DNA of 64,000 bases from Micromonospora carbonacea (GTDB taxonomy: Bacteria; Actinomycetota; Actinomycetes; Mycobacteriales; Micromonosporaceae), in NCBI RefSeq assembly GCF_014205165.1, contig NZ_JACHMZ010000001.1, positions 7,422,501 through 7,486,500 on the forward strand. Reading direction: 5' to 3'. Made by a program: the position numbers and the translations under genes. Positions 37,984 through 46,993 of this stretch are shown piece by piece. The notes under the pieces were generated by a model. The model was not told the origin of the DNA. It saw nothing but the letters and a program-made list of their open reading frames with translations, and made no database searches. Positions within the stretch are counted from its first letter, which is position 1. Every line of letters starts with the position of its first letter.

Positions 37984-39550
37984 TCCGCTCGACGAGCCGG
38001 ATCTCGCGGTCACCACGAACCTGCTCGACCTCGTCCGCGCCGCCGCCGAGCGGCACGGCGACCGCCCTTACCTGGTCCCCGCCGAGCCGGGCGGCCGGAC
38101 GGCGAGCTTCGCCGACGTCCTGACCTTCACCCGGGGCTGCGCCGCCCTGCTCGACGAGCACGGCGTGCCGCCGGGCGGCCGGGTGGCGGTCGTCATGCAC
38201 AACACCTCGCTGACGGCGCTGCTGTTCATCGGCGTCATCGCCGCGCAGCGCGTGCTCGTGCCGCTCAACCCGAAGTCGGGTCCCGGCGAGCTGGACGCGT
38301 TGCTCGGGCACTGCGCGCCCGCGCTGGTGCTCGCCCCCACGCCGGTCCTCGCGAAGATCGGCCCGGGGCCGCGCCGGGTCGCCGTGGACGACGCCGAGGC
38401 GCTCCTGGCCGACGTGCTGGCGCGCGGCGCGGCGTACCGGGGGGAGCTGGCCGCGCCCCGCGACGGCGGGGCGGGCGACGCGGAGATCGTCTACACCTCC
38501 GGCTCGACCGGGGTCCCCAAGGGCGTCGTGCTGTCGCACCGCAGCCTGCTCGCCAACTCCCTGGCCATGGTGAAGTGGGCCGACGCGGGCCCCGACGACG
38601 TCTTCCTCAACGTCGTCCCGTTGTTCCACGCCGGTGGGCAGGGGTTCCCGACGCTCACGCCGCTGTGGAGCGGCGGTCGGTCGGTCTGCGTGCGGTCCGA
38701 GACGGCGCTGGTGCGGTTCTGGCACTACGTCGACCGGCACCGCCCGACGTGGACGCTGGTCGTCAACGCCTACCTGGCCAACCTGGTGGAGCGGCCGGAG
38801 CGGCCGGCGACCGGCAGCCTCAAGGGCGTCCTCGCCGGTGGCTCGGCGCTCGGCCCGGAGCTGATCCACCGCTTCGAGGACACCTTCGGCATCCGCGTCC
38901 ACCAGGTCTACGGCATGACGGAGATGACCTCCCTGACGACGGTGGAGCCGCGCGACCGCCGGCCGGGGGAGCGCCGCACCGCCGGGCTGCCGGTGCCGTT
39001 CGCCCGGGTGCGTGTGGTCGGCCCGGACGGGCGGGACGCCCCGCCGGGCGAGAACGGCGAGGTCCTGCTCAGCGGCCCGAGCATCTTCACCCGCTACGAG
39101 GCCGCGCCGGAGCTCACCGCGAAGCGGCTCGACGACGGCTGGGTGCGCAGCGGCGACCTGGGGCACCTCGACGAGCGCGGCGAGCTGTCCATCGTCGACC
39201 GGATCGACAGCATGGTCATCGTCAGCGGCGAGAACGTCTACCCCGCCGAGATCGAGAACGCCGTGCCCCACCTGGCGGGCGTCGAGGACGCCGTCGTCGC
39301 GGCGCTGCCGCACCCGGTCACGGGCGTGGAGCTGATCCTCGTCTACACGCTGCTGCCCGGCGCCGTCGCCGACGACGACGCCTGGCGCGCGACGCTGCTG
39401 CGGTTCCTGAGCCCGTTCAAGGTGCCGCGCAGGTTCGTCGCGCTCAAGGAGATCGGCGTCGACGCCTTTCCGCGTACCCCGCTCGGGAAGATCCAGCGGC
39501 CGGAAGTGCAGCGGCTGGCGGTCGACAGCCTTGCACCGATCCGGACCTGA
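37976..39550 (+). CDS. acyl-AMP ligase (carrier-loading or CoA ligase)
   Basis: A 524-residue ANL-superfamily enzyme with all core motifs: YTSGSTGVPKGV (P-loop), VYGMTEMTSL, WVRSGDLGHLDERGEL, RIDSMVIVSGENVYPAEIE and a C-terminal Lys in RTPLGKIQR. It belongs to the class I adenylate-forming CoA/ACP ligases rather than NRPS A domains. Overlap with ACP1 suggests it charges that ACP. The acid cannot be predicted here. The gene is followed by a 112-bp gap without a clear signal. Confidence 0.85.
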   Translation: MPSPLDEPDLAVTTNLLDLVRAAAERHGDRPYLVPAEPGGRTASFADVLTFTRGCAALLDEHGVPPGGRVAVVMHNTSLTALLFIGVIAAQRVLVPLNPKSGPGELDALLGHCAPALVLAPTPVLAKIGPGPRRVAVDDAEALLADVLARGAAYRGELAAPRDGGAGDAEIVYTSGSTGVPKGVVLSHRSLLANSLAMVKWADAGPDDVFLNVVPLFHAGGQGFPTLTPLWSGGRSVCVRSETALVRFWHYVDRHRPTWTLVVNAYLANLVERPERPATGSLKGVLAGGSALGPELIHRFEDTFGIRVHQVYGMTEMTSLTTVEPRDRRPGERRTAGLPVPFARVRVVGPDGRDAPPGENGEVLLSGPSIFTRYEAAPELTAKRLDDGWVRSGDLGHLDERGELSIVDRIDSMVIVSGENVYPAEIENAVPHLAGVEDAVVAALPHPVTGVELILVYTLLPGAVADDDAWRATLLRFLSPFKVPRRFVALKEIGVDAFPRTPLGKIQRPEVQRLAVDSLAPIRT

Positions 39551-39662
39551 TTCGGGCCACCAGAACTCCACGCGATTCGGCGGGAATGCCGTAACGGTGC
39601 GGCAGATCCCATTCTTTCCGGCCGGCACCATTCGGGCTTTAGTCGACAGGAGGTGGTTTGTC

Positions 39663-40382
39663 ATGTCAGTCGAGATCCTCGACGACGAGGAAGTCGTGGT
39701 GCGCACCCCCGAAGAGTTCAAGCGCATGCCCCGGGCGTACCAGAAGGCACTCATCAGCCAGGTCATGATCAATACGGAGGGTGAGCTCTCCGGCGGCGAC
39801 GACTACACCATGATGTTCATCCCGCTGGCCCCCAACGCCGAGGAACGCCAGGTGTGCGCCGAGCGGGCGGCGGAGGAGTACGACCACTACAAGATCGGCA
39901 AGCGGGTCCTCGCCGAGATCGGCATCGACACGACCTACATGGAGGAGCAGACGATCGAGGAGCGGCGGCTCTTCTCCGACAAGCGCCTGCACCAGTGCAC
40001 CACGTGGGCCGAGCGCGGGATCTACTCCTACATCGGCGAGGAGAGCGCCCTGCTGATGATCAGGGAGTTCGCCGAGAGCAGCTACAAGCCCTGGGCCGAC
40101 GCCGTCCGCACGATCATCCTCGACGAGAAGATCCACATCGCCCACGGCGCGCGCGTCTGCCGCAACCTGGCCACCACCGACGAGGGCCGCGAGCAGCTCC
40201 AGGCGGGCCTCGACCGCCTGTGGCCGGTGTTCCAGGGCCTCTTCGGCACGCCGGACTCCGAGCGCTCCAAGCGGGCGGTCCGGTTCGGCCTGCGCCGGAC
40301 GACCAACCGCGAGGCCCTGGAGAAGTGGTTGCAGACGGTCACGCCCCGCATCCACTCCCTCGGGCTCGTCGTACCGGACTGA
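39663..40382 (+). CDS. PaaA-like ferritin-fold di-iron protein
   Basis: A 239-residue all-helical protein resembling the catalytic subunit of phenylacetyl-CoA epoxidase (PaaA). Putative iron ligands are Glu39 or Glu41, Glu71/72 with His75 (EEYDH), Glu126 (GEES) and Glu155 with His158 (DEKIH), the two-ExxH ferritin pattern. AGGAGGTGG stands 8 nt before ATG 39663. PaaA normally needs PaaC, B, D and E; none is encoded here, so this homologue must work alone or with another reductase. A thioester-bound substrate on one of the free ACPs is plausible: oxygenation, epoxidation or desaturation of the ring or chain. Confidence 0.75.
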   Translation: MSVEILDDEEVVVRTPEEFKRMPRAYQKALISQVMINTEGELSGGDDYTMMFIPLAPNAEERQVCAERAAEEYDHYKIGKRVLAEIGIDTTYMEEQTIEERRLFSDKRLHQCTTWAERGIYSYIGEESALLMIREFAESSYKPWADAVRTIILDEKIHIAHGARVCRNLATTDEGREQLQAGLDRLWPVFQGLFGTPDSERSKRAVRFGLRRTTNREALEKWLQTVTPRIHSLGLVVPD

Positions 40383-40401
40383 CGGAAGGGACGACCGCGT
40401 C

Positions 40402-41532
40402 ATGCCCACCCCTGTCGCCATCAATCCACGCCCGCCGTCCCGCAAGGAGGCCAAGGCCCGGCTCCAGGCGCTGCTCGCCGGCCGCCCCGACCTGGCCGCG
40501 CGGCTCGCCGCCGTCCGGGACATGGGCCTGCGGGTCACCGCGTCCGAGGTCCACCTGACCACCACGTGCAACATCCGCTGCAAGGGCTGCTGGTACTTCG
40601 AGGGAGGCTTCGACGCGGCCGTCCCGGAGACGTCGGACCCCGTCGTCATCTCCGACTTCGTCGACTCGCTCGTCGCCCGGGGCGTCACCCAGGCGACGCT
40701 CATCGGCGGCGAGCCCACGCTCGTGCTCAACCGGGTCGTGCCGTTCGTCGAGCGGCTCCCGTACGTCACGATCTCCACCAACGGGATCCGGCCGCTGCCG
40801 CGCGCCGGGTTCGAGGCCGTCGCGGTGGCGATCAGCCTGTTCGGCGGCGGCCCGCTCGACGACTCCCTGCGCGGCTACCGCCCGAACGGGTCGGCGTTCA
40901 CCGGGCTCTTCGAGACCGCCCTCGGGCACTACCGCAACGACCCGCGCGTCATCTTCGTGTACGCGTTGTCCGAGGAGGGCCTGCAGTACGTCGAGCCGAC
41001 GGTGCGGGCCATCCAGGACAACGGCAACCAGGTCACCTTCAACTTCTACTCCGACCACGGCAGCGACCACGCCCTGCGGATCGACAACGAGCAGCGCACC
41101 CTCGCCGAGGCGCTGCGGATCAAGGAGAAGTACCCGGAGACGGTGGTCAGCCACCCGTACTTCATCGAGACGCTGATCACCGGGCGCAGCCACTGGGGCG
41201 GCCAGTTCGGCTACGACGTCTGCCCGAGCATCAGCGTCGAGCACCCCGACCACGCCGACCGGATCGCCAACGGCAACCCCGTCCTGGACGGCTTCGCCGT
41301 CTACGGCGCCGACTACCAGACCCTCCAGTTCTGCTGCACGTCCGGCAACTGCGCCGACTGCCGCGACAGCCAGGGCGTCTACAGCTGGCTCCTGGTCAGC
41401 GCCAACCGGTTCCTCGACGACGTCGGCCGGCTGGAGACCTGGCTGGACCTGGCGGAGAGCTACTGGCGGCAGTGGTACTGGGCGCAGCGGCACCACGCCA
41501 ACTTCGCCCGCCGCGCGCCGCTGGCCGCGTAG
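40402..41532 (+). CDS. radical SAM enzyme with C-terminal cysteine cluster
   Basis: A 376-residue radical SAM protein. The cluster motif is CNIRCKGC (Cys56, 60, 63), with IGGEPTL (SAM amino-group contact) near residue 98. At about residues 312-321 it has FCCTSGNCADC, which may ligate an auxiliary Fe-S cluster. I recognise no close named relative. It is not a HemN, B12 or NosL type: there is no cobalamin domain. The position between the di-iron protein and ACP2 suggests carbon-skeleton or C-H chemistry on a carrier-bound or small substrate. Start ATG 40402 with GAAGGGA upstream. Confidence 0.8.
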   Translation: MPTPVAINPRPPSRKEAKARLQALLAGRPDLAARLAAVRDMGLRVTASEVHLTTTCNIRCKGCWYFEGGFDAAVPETSDPVVISDFVDSLVARGVTQATLIGGEPTLVLNRVVPFVERLPYVTISTNGIRPLPRAGFEAVAVAISLFGGGPLDDSLRGYRPNGSAFTGLFETALGHYRNDPRVIFVYALSEEGLQYVEPTVRAIQDNGNQVTFNFYSDHGSDHALRIDNEQRTLAEALRIKEKYPETVVSHPYFIETLITGRSHWGGQFGYDVCPSISVEHPDHADRIANGNPVLDGFAVYGADYQTLQFCCTSGNCADCRDSQGVYSWLLVSANRFLDDVGRLETWLDLAESYWRQWYWAQRHHANFARRAPLAA

Positions 41533-41562
41533 CCAACCCATCCGATCGAAGGAGCGCCCCGC

Positions 41563-41820
41563 ATGTCTTCCCCCTCTGCCCCGATCACCGAGTCCGTCGT
41601 CGCCGACCGGCTCCGCGTCGAGCTGATCGACCTCGGCGTCAACGAGGAGGCGATCACCCCGGACGCCAAGTTCGACCAGCTCGACATCGACTCGCTGGAC
41701 GTCGCCGACCTGATGGCCATGGTCGTCAAGGAGTTCAAGGTGGAGATCCCGCGCAGCGAGCTGGCCGACGTCACCATCGGGCAACTCGTCACGCGGATCG
41801 TCGCGGGCGCGTCACATTGA
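41563..41820 (+). CDS. free-standing acyl carrier protein 2
   Basis: An 85-residue ACP with attachment site LDIDSLDVADL (Ser44). AAGGAG lies 9 nt before ATG 41563. It is not closely similar to ACP1, so the two carriers probably serve different steps. It overlaps the reductase gene by 3 nt (TTGA). Confidence 0.85.
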   Translation: MSSPSAPITESVVADRLRVELIDLGVNEEAITPDAKFDQLDIDSLDVADLMAMVVKEFKVEIPRSELADVTIGQLVTRIVAGASH

Positions 41821-42701
41821 CCTCCCTGCTCAGCCTGGACAAGCGCCGCTACCTCGTCACCGGCGTCCTCAACAACGAGTCGATCGCCTGGCACGTGGCG
41901 GCGGCCCTGCAACGGGAGGGCTGCGAGGTCGTCCTGACCTCGTTCGGTCGGGTGGCCCGCATCACCCGCAAGGTGGCCGACCTGCTGCCGTCCCCGGCCG
42001 AGGTGCTCGACCTGGACGTCATGTCCGACGAGAGCGTCGCGTCCCTGGCCGAGCAGATCGAGAGCCGGTGGGGGCAGCTCGACGGCGTGCTGCACAGCAT
42101 CGCCGCCGCGCCGCCCGACGCGCTGGGCCCGGGCTTCGTCAGCGCGCCGGCCAGCGGCGTGCTCGACGGGTTCCGGGCGTCGGCGTACTCCTTCCAGCAG
42201 CTCACCACCGCGCTCGCGCCGCTGCTCGCGCGCGCGCCGGGCGGCGGCGCGGCGGTCGGCCTGACCGTCGACTCCACCCGCGCCCTGCCCGGCTACGGCT
42301 GGATGGGGGTCTACAAATCGGCGCTGGAGGCCGTCGCCCGCTACCTCGCGCTGCACCTCGGGCCGTCCGGCATCCGGGTCAACCTGGTCGCCGCCGGCCC
42401 GGTCGAGACCGTGTCGGCGCGCGGGGTGCGCACCTTCGCCGAGCTGGCCGACCAGTACGAGCGGTGGGCCCCGCTGGGCTGGGACCGCGCCGACCCGGCG
42501 CGCGTCGTCGGCGCGGTCCTGTTCCTGCTGTCGGACCTGTCCCGGCACACCACGGGGCAGGTGGTGCACGCCGACGGCGGCATGCACGCCGTCTTCGGCG
42601 GGGTCGGCGTGTCGCCGGCGACGGGCACCGGCGTGCCCCCCGCCGCGACGGCACCGGCCGGCGGGACGACGGCGTCGCGCGGCGAGACCGCGACCGGCTG
42701 A
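41817..42701 (+). CDS. FabI/InhA-like enoyl reductase
   Basis: A 294-residue short-chain dehydrogenase of the enoyl-ACP reductase branch: VTGVLNNESIAWHVAAAL resembles the divergent FabI nucleotide loop. The catalytic Tyr and Lys are six apart (YGWMGVYK). LHLGPSGIRVNLVAAGPVET and TGQVVHADGGMHAV close the fold. The start is TTG 41817, overlapping the ACP2 stop, with no independent ribosome-binding site. It probably reduces an enoyl thioester on ACP2 or acts in the ring-saturation series. A Gly/Thr/Ala-rich tail follows after residue 265. Confidence 0.75.
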   Translation: MTSLLSLDKRRYLVTGVLNNESIAWHVAAALQREGCEVVLTSFGRVARITRKVADLLPSPAEVLDLDVMSDESVASLAEQIESRWGQLDGVLHSIAAAPPDALGPGFVSAPASGVLDGFRASAYSFQQLTTALAPLLARAPGGGAAVGLTVDSTRALPGYGWMGVYKSALEAVARYLALHLGPSGIRVNLVAAGPVETVSARGVRTFAELADQYERWAPLGWDRADPARVVGAVLFLLSDLSRHTTGQVVHADGGMHAVFGGVGVSPATGTGVPPAATAPAGGTTASRGETATG

Positions 42702-42722
42702 CACACACTGCGGGGAGCGACC

Positions 42723-45700
42723 GTGCGTCTTGTCATCAAGGGGACCAGCGAACCCCTCGTGGGGGAACTCGACATACCGGCATCGAAATACCATGCCCAC
42801 CGCGCGCTGATGCTGGCGTCGCTCGCCGACGGGACGAGCCGCATCCACGGCGCCTGCGGCGCCGGCCACGTGCGCCACACCATCGGCGCCCTGCGTGACC
42901 TCGGCACGTCGATCACCGTCGACGACGACACGTTCGTGGTGCGGGGCGGCCCCTACCGGCCGGTCCGGCCGGAGGTTTCGGTCGGCAGCTCCGGCACGAC
43001 GCTCTACTTCCTGACCGGGCTGGCCGCGCTGGCCGGGTCGCCGGTCACCATCACCGGCCAGAAGTACTTCCGGCGGCGGCCCATCGGCCCGCTGCTCGAC
43101 GCGCTGGCCGGCATCGGCGTGGAGATCGGGTCCACCGGCGGGCTCCTGCCGATCCGGGTCCCGGCCCGCCCGCCGACCGGGGGCCGGGTGGAGATCCCGG
43201 GCACCCTCTCGCAGTGGATCTCCAGCCTGCTGCTGGTCGGCCCGTTCGCCACGGGCCCGACCGTGGTCGACGTCGTCGGCCCGTTCAACGAACGCTCCTA
43301 TGTCGACCTGACCATCGCGATGATGCGGCGGTTCGGCCTGCACGTGAGCGTCGGCGCGGACGGGCGGCGGTTCGAGATCGAGCCGGGGCAGCGGGCCACC
43401 CCCGCCGAGATCCACCTGCCGCCCGACGTCGGCGCGGCGGCCTTCGGCCTGGCGGCGGCGGCCCTGCACCCGTCCGACGTCCTCTTCCGGGGGTTGCCGG
43501 CCGGCCCGTCGGGCGAGGTCGACCACCCCGAGGCCGACCTGCTGGACCACCTGCGCGAGATGGGCCTGCCGCTGCTGCGCGACCCGGCCACCGGCTGGAC
43601 CCGGGTGCGGCACGACGGGTCCCGGCTGGCCGGCGTACGCGTCGACTGCCGCGCCGTGCCCGACATGCTCCCGGTGCTCAGCGTGCTCGGGGCCCACGCC
43701 CGGGGCAGCACCGTCCTGGAGAACGTGGCGCACGTCCGGCTCAAGGAGTCCGACCGGGTGGCCGCGATGCTCCAGCTCAACCGGATGGGCGGGCGGGTGC
43801 GGCTGGACGCCGACCGGCTCGTCTGCGACGGCGTGGACCGGCTGCGGGAGGCCGACCTGTCGTCGTTCAACGACCACCGGGTGCTGATGGCCCTGGCCGT
43901 GGCCGCGTCCCGGGCCTCCGGCGAGAGCCGGCTCACCTACCCCAACGCCCACCGGATCTCCTACCCGCAGTTCCTCGACCAGATGAACGCGGTCGGCCTG
44001 AACATGTCCGTCGACCGGGCACCGGTCGACAGGCCGCCGGCCGACCGGGAGCCGGCCGACCGGGAGCCGGCCCGGCCGGCGGCGCTGCCGTCCCCGGCCC
44101 GGCTGGCCGCCACCGGCCCCGCCGACCTGGTGCGCCGGCACGCCCACGCCCGCCCCGACGCCGCCGCCGTGATCGAGGCCGCCTCGCCGGGGCGGCCGGG
44201 CGGCGTGCTCGCCTGGGGGGAGCTGGACCGGCGCGCGGACGCCGCGGCGGCGCTGCTGCTGGAGATGGGCGTCGCCCCGGGCGAGGTGGTCGCCTGGCAG
44301 CTGCCCAACTGGCACGAGTTCGTCGTGCTCACCCTCGCCACCCTGCGCGTCGGCGCGGTCTGCTGCCCGATGATGCCGTTCTTCCGCGAGCGGGAGGTCG
44401 ACGACCTGCTGCGCCGCTCGCGGGCGCGGGTGTTCGTGGTGCCCGCCGCCTTCCGCGGGCGCGACCACGTCGCCGAGACCGCGGCGGTGCTGGCCGCCCC
44501 CGGCGCGCCGGCCGTGGCGCACGTCCTCGTCGTCGGCGGCGACGGCCCGCTGCCGGCGGGCCCGGCGTCCCCGGGGCCGCAGCCGGCGGGCCCGGCGTCG
44601 CCCGGTCCGGCACCGGCGGGCCGCCCGGCCGCGCGGTGGCAGCGGTTCGGCGCGGCCCTCGCCCGCCAGCGCCCCGACGCGGCGGCCCTGGCCGCCCGCC
44701 GGCCCGCCCCGGACGCCCTCGCCCAGCTCATGTTCACCTCGGGCACGTCCGGCCAGCCCAAGGGCGTGCTGCACCGCGCCGACACGCTGACCCGCGCGGC
44801 GGCCATGCAGGCCCGCCACCTCGGGCTCACGGCGGCCGACCGGTTGTACGTGCCGTCGCCCCTGGCGCACCAGACCGGCTTCCTCTACGGCATGTGGGTC
44901 GGCTTCGTCCTCGGCGCGCCGGTCGTGCTGGAGCCGATCTGGAGCGGCCCCGCCGCCCTGGCCACCCTGCACCGCACCGGCGCGACCTTCGTCCAGGCCG
45001 CCACGCCGTTCCTCGCCGACCTGGTGGACGCCGTCGAGGCCGGCGGCGGGCCGCCCGAGGCGCTGCGCGTCTTCGTCGCCACCGGCGCGGCGGTGCCCCG
45101 CGCCCTCGCCGAGCGGGCCACCCGCACCCTGGGGGCGGTGGTCTGCGGCGCGTGGGGCTCCACCGAGTCCTGCCTCGGCACGCTCGCCGCGCCGACCGAC
45201 GAGCCGGCCCGCGCCTGGGGCACGGACGGCCGCGCGCTGCGCGGCGTGCGGATCCGGGTCACCGACGACGACGGCACCGTCCTGCCCGCCGGCACGGAGG
45301 GCAACTTCGAGGTCGGCGGCGACTGCCTCTTCGCCGGCTACCTCGACCATCCCGAGTGGACGGCCGCCGCCCTGACGCCCGACGGCTGGTACCGCAGCGG
45401 GGACCTGGCGGTCATCGACGAGGCCGGGTTCGTCCGGATCACCGGCCGGGTGCGCGACGTCATCAACCGGGGCGGGGAGAAGATCCCGGTGGCCGAGGTG
45501 GAGCAGCTCCTGCACACCCACCCGGCCGTCCGCGACGTGGCGATCGTCGCGATGCCGGACCCGCGCCTGGGCGAGCGGGCCTGCGCCTTCGTCGTGCCGC
45601 AGCCGGCACCGGAGGCAACCGGACCGGCGGCGGCGACCGGACCGGCGGCGGCCGGGCCGGGGAGTGCGCCGGAACCGCTCACGCTCGACGGGATGCGGCG

Positions 45701-45848
45701 GTTCCTGGACGGGCGCAAGGTCGCCAAGCAGTACTGGCCCGAGCGGCTGGAGACCGTGCCCGAGCTGCCCCGCAACGTGGTCGGCAAGGTGCAGAAGTTC
45801 GTGCTGCGAGACCAGCTCAAGCAGATCATCAGCAAGGAGGCCACGTGA
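42723..45848 (+). CDS. EPSP-synthase-like domain fused to acyl-CoA ligase (PlmJK-like)
   Basis: A 1041-residue fusion. Residues 1-430 are an EPSP-synthase fold (LDIPASKYHAHRALMLASLADGTS, VGSSGTTLYFLTGLAAL, RLKESDRVAAMLQLNRMGG, SSFNDHRVLMALAVAA). Residues 455-1041 are an ANL ligase (MFTSGTSGQPKGVLHR, YRSGDLAVIDE, INRGGEKIPVAEVEQL, PRNVVGKVQKF). A repeat-rich linker of DRxP units joins them. PlmJK of phoslactomycin and the split AnsJ/AnsK of ansatrienin have this pairing and start cyclohexanecarboxyl-CoA synthesis from shikimate. The EPSP part here should act without making true EPSP. GTG 42723 follows GGGGAG. Confidence 0.85.
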   Translation: MRLVIKGTSEPLVGELDIPASKYHAHRALMLASLADGTSRIHGACGAGHVRHTIGALRDLGTSITVDDDTFVVRGGPYRPVRPEVSVGSSGTTLYFLTGLAALAGSPVTITGQKYFRRRPIGPLLDALAGIGVEIGSTGGLLPIRVPARPPTGGRVEIPGTLSQWISSLLLVGPFATGPTVVDVVGPFNERSYVDLTIAMMRRFGLHVSVGADGRRFEIEPGQRATPAEIHLPPDVGAAAFGLAAAALHPSDVLFRGLPAGPSGEVDHPEADLLDHLREMGLPLLRDPATGWTRVRHDGSRLAGVRVDCRAVPDMLPVLSVLGAHARGSTVLENVAHVRLKESDRVAAMLQLNRMGGRVRLDADRLVCDGVDRLREADLSSFNDHRVLMALAVAASRASGESRLTYPNAHRISYPQFLDQMNAVGLNMSVDRAPVDRPPADREPADREPARPAALPSPARLAATGPADLVRRHAHARPDAAAVIEAASPGRPGGVLAWGELDRRADAAAALLLEMGVAPGEVVAWQLPNWHEFVVLTLATLRVGAVCCPMMPFFREREVDDLLRRSRARVFVVPAAFRGRDHVAETAAVLAAPGAPAVAHVLVVGGDGPLPAGPASPGPQPAGPASPGPAPAGRPAARWQRFGAALARQRPDAAALAARRPAPDALAQLMFTSGTSGQPKGVLHRADTLTRAAAMQARHLGLTAADRLYVPSPLAHQTGFLYGMWVGFVLGAPVVLEPIWSGPAALATLHRTGATFVQAATPFLADLVDAVEAGGGPPEALRVFVATGAAVPRALAERATRTLGAVVCGAWGSTESCLGTLAAPTDEPARAWGTDGRALRGVRIRVTDDDGTVLPAGTEGNFEVGGDCLFAGYLDHPEWTAAALTPDGWYRSGDLAVIDEAGFVRITGRVRDVINRGGEKIPVAEVEQLLHTHPAVRDVAIVAMPDPRLGERACAFVVPQPAPEATGPAAATGPAAAGPGSAPEPLTLDGMRRFLDGRKVAKQYWPERLETVPELPRNVVGKVQKFVLRDQLKQIISKEAT

Positions 45849-46993
45849 CCGACGACGACGGCGAGGCGTTCGCGACGCTCGCCCGCGAGGTCGAGGCGTT
45901 CGTCCGCGGGCCCGGCGAGGAGTACGCCGAGACCATCGAGCGCACCCGGGCGGTGCCGCCGCAGCTCTGGGACGACCTGCGCGACCGTGGCTACCTGCGG
46001 CTGGCCGCCCCGGCCGAGTACGGCGGCGCCGGGCTCTCCTTCACGCAGTACCTGCGGCTGCTCGAACTCTTCTCCATGTCCCACGCGTCGCTGCGGATGA
46101 TCGTGCACGTCTGCAACGGCGTCTGGCGGGCGATGGACCAGTTCGCCACCGACGAGCAGCGCAAGCGGTTCGTGCTCCCGCAGGTGGCCGGCGACCTGCG
46201 GGTGGCGTTCACCCTCACCGAGCCCACCGCCGGCACCGGGGCCGACCTGCGCGCCAGCGTGGTCCGCGACGGCGACAGCTATCTCCTCTCCGGCGAGAAG
46301 CACCTGATCACCTTCGGGGTGAGCTGCGACTACTGGCTGCTGTTCGCCCGGCTCGCCGGCACCACCGGCAAGGACGGCACCGTCGCGCTCATGGTGGACC
46401 GGCACGTTTCGGGCGTCCGGGTCGAGCCGATGGCCGACACCATGGGGGTACGCGGCACCGACCACGCCCACCTGATCTTCGACGGGGCCCCGGTGCCGGT
46501 GGCCAACCGGCTCGGCGAGGAGGGCGCGGGCCTCGCGGTCGCCCTCGGCGGCTTCCTGACGCCCAGCCGCATCGGCGTCGCCATGACCTGCGTCGGCCTG
46601 GCCCGCCGCGCCCAGGAGCTGGCGGTCGCCCACGCGCGCCGCCGGGTCACCTTCGGCAAGCCGCTGACCGCCCGTCAGGCGATCGCCTTCGCGCTCGCCG
46701 AGAACGCCGCCGACATCGAGGCCGCCCGGCAGCTCACCCTGCACGCGGCGCGGCGGTGGGAGGCGGGGGCCGCCGACGCGGACGCGCTGTCCTCGATGGC
46801 CAAGCTGGTCGCCGTGGACATGCTGACCCGGGTCACCGACAAGGCGTTGCAGGCGCACGGCGGCATCGGCTACTGGGAGGGCAGCCCCATCGAGCGCGTC
46901 TACCGGGACGCCCGCGCCCAGCGCTTCGAGGAAGGCACCAACGAGATCCAGAAGACGGTCATCGCACGAGAGATCCTGGCGGGGCAACGGTGA
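45845..46993 (+). CDS. acyl-CoA dehydrogenase (AnsL/PlmL-like)
   Basis: A 382-residue flavin acyl-CoA dehydrogenase: FTLTEPTAGTGADL, RRVTFGKPLTARQAI, QAHGGIGYWEGSPIERVYRDARAQ. The catalytic Glu is in FEEGTNEIQK. Ends overlap neighbours by 4 nt on both sides. In cyclohexanecarboxylate biosynthesis the dehydrogenase acts in the alternating dehydration/reduction series from the shikimate-derived thioester. The same enzyme could desaturate the ring to stop at a cyclohexene. Confidence 0.85.
   Translation: MTDDDGEAFATLAREVEAFVRGPGEEYAETIERTRAVPPQLWDDLRDRGYLRLAAPAEYGGAGLSFTQYLRLLELFSMSHASLRMIVHVCNGVWRAMDQFATDEQRKRFVLPQVAGDLRVAFTLTEPTAGTGADLRASVVRDGDSYLLSGEKHLITFGVSCDYWLLFARLAGTTGKDGTVALMVDRHVSGVRVEPMADTMGVRGTDHAHLIFDGAPVPVANRLGEEGAGLAVALGGFLTPSRIGVAMTCVGLARRAQELAVAHARRRVTFGKPLTARQAIAFALAENAADIEAARQLTLHAARRWEAGAADADALSSMAKLVAVDMLTRVTDKALQAHGGIGYWEGSPIERVYRDARAQRFEEGTNEIQKTVIAREILAGQR

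Noticed and set aside
41460..45521. 1353-codon minus-strand frame opposite the second cluster
   Set aside because: Antisense shadow of the GC-rich reductase and EPSPS-ligase genes; its composition (Arg, Gly, Val, His, Asp) is that of reversed codons and it has no motif.
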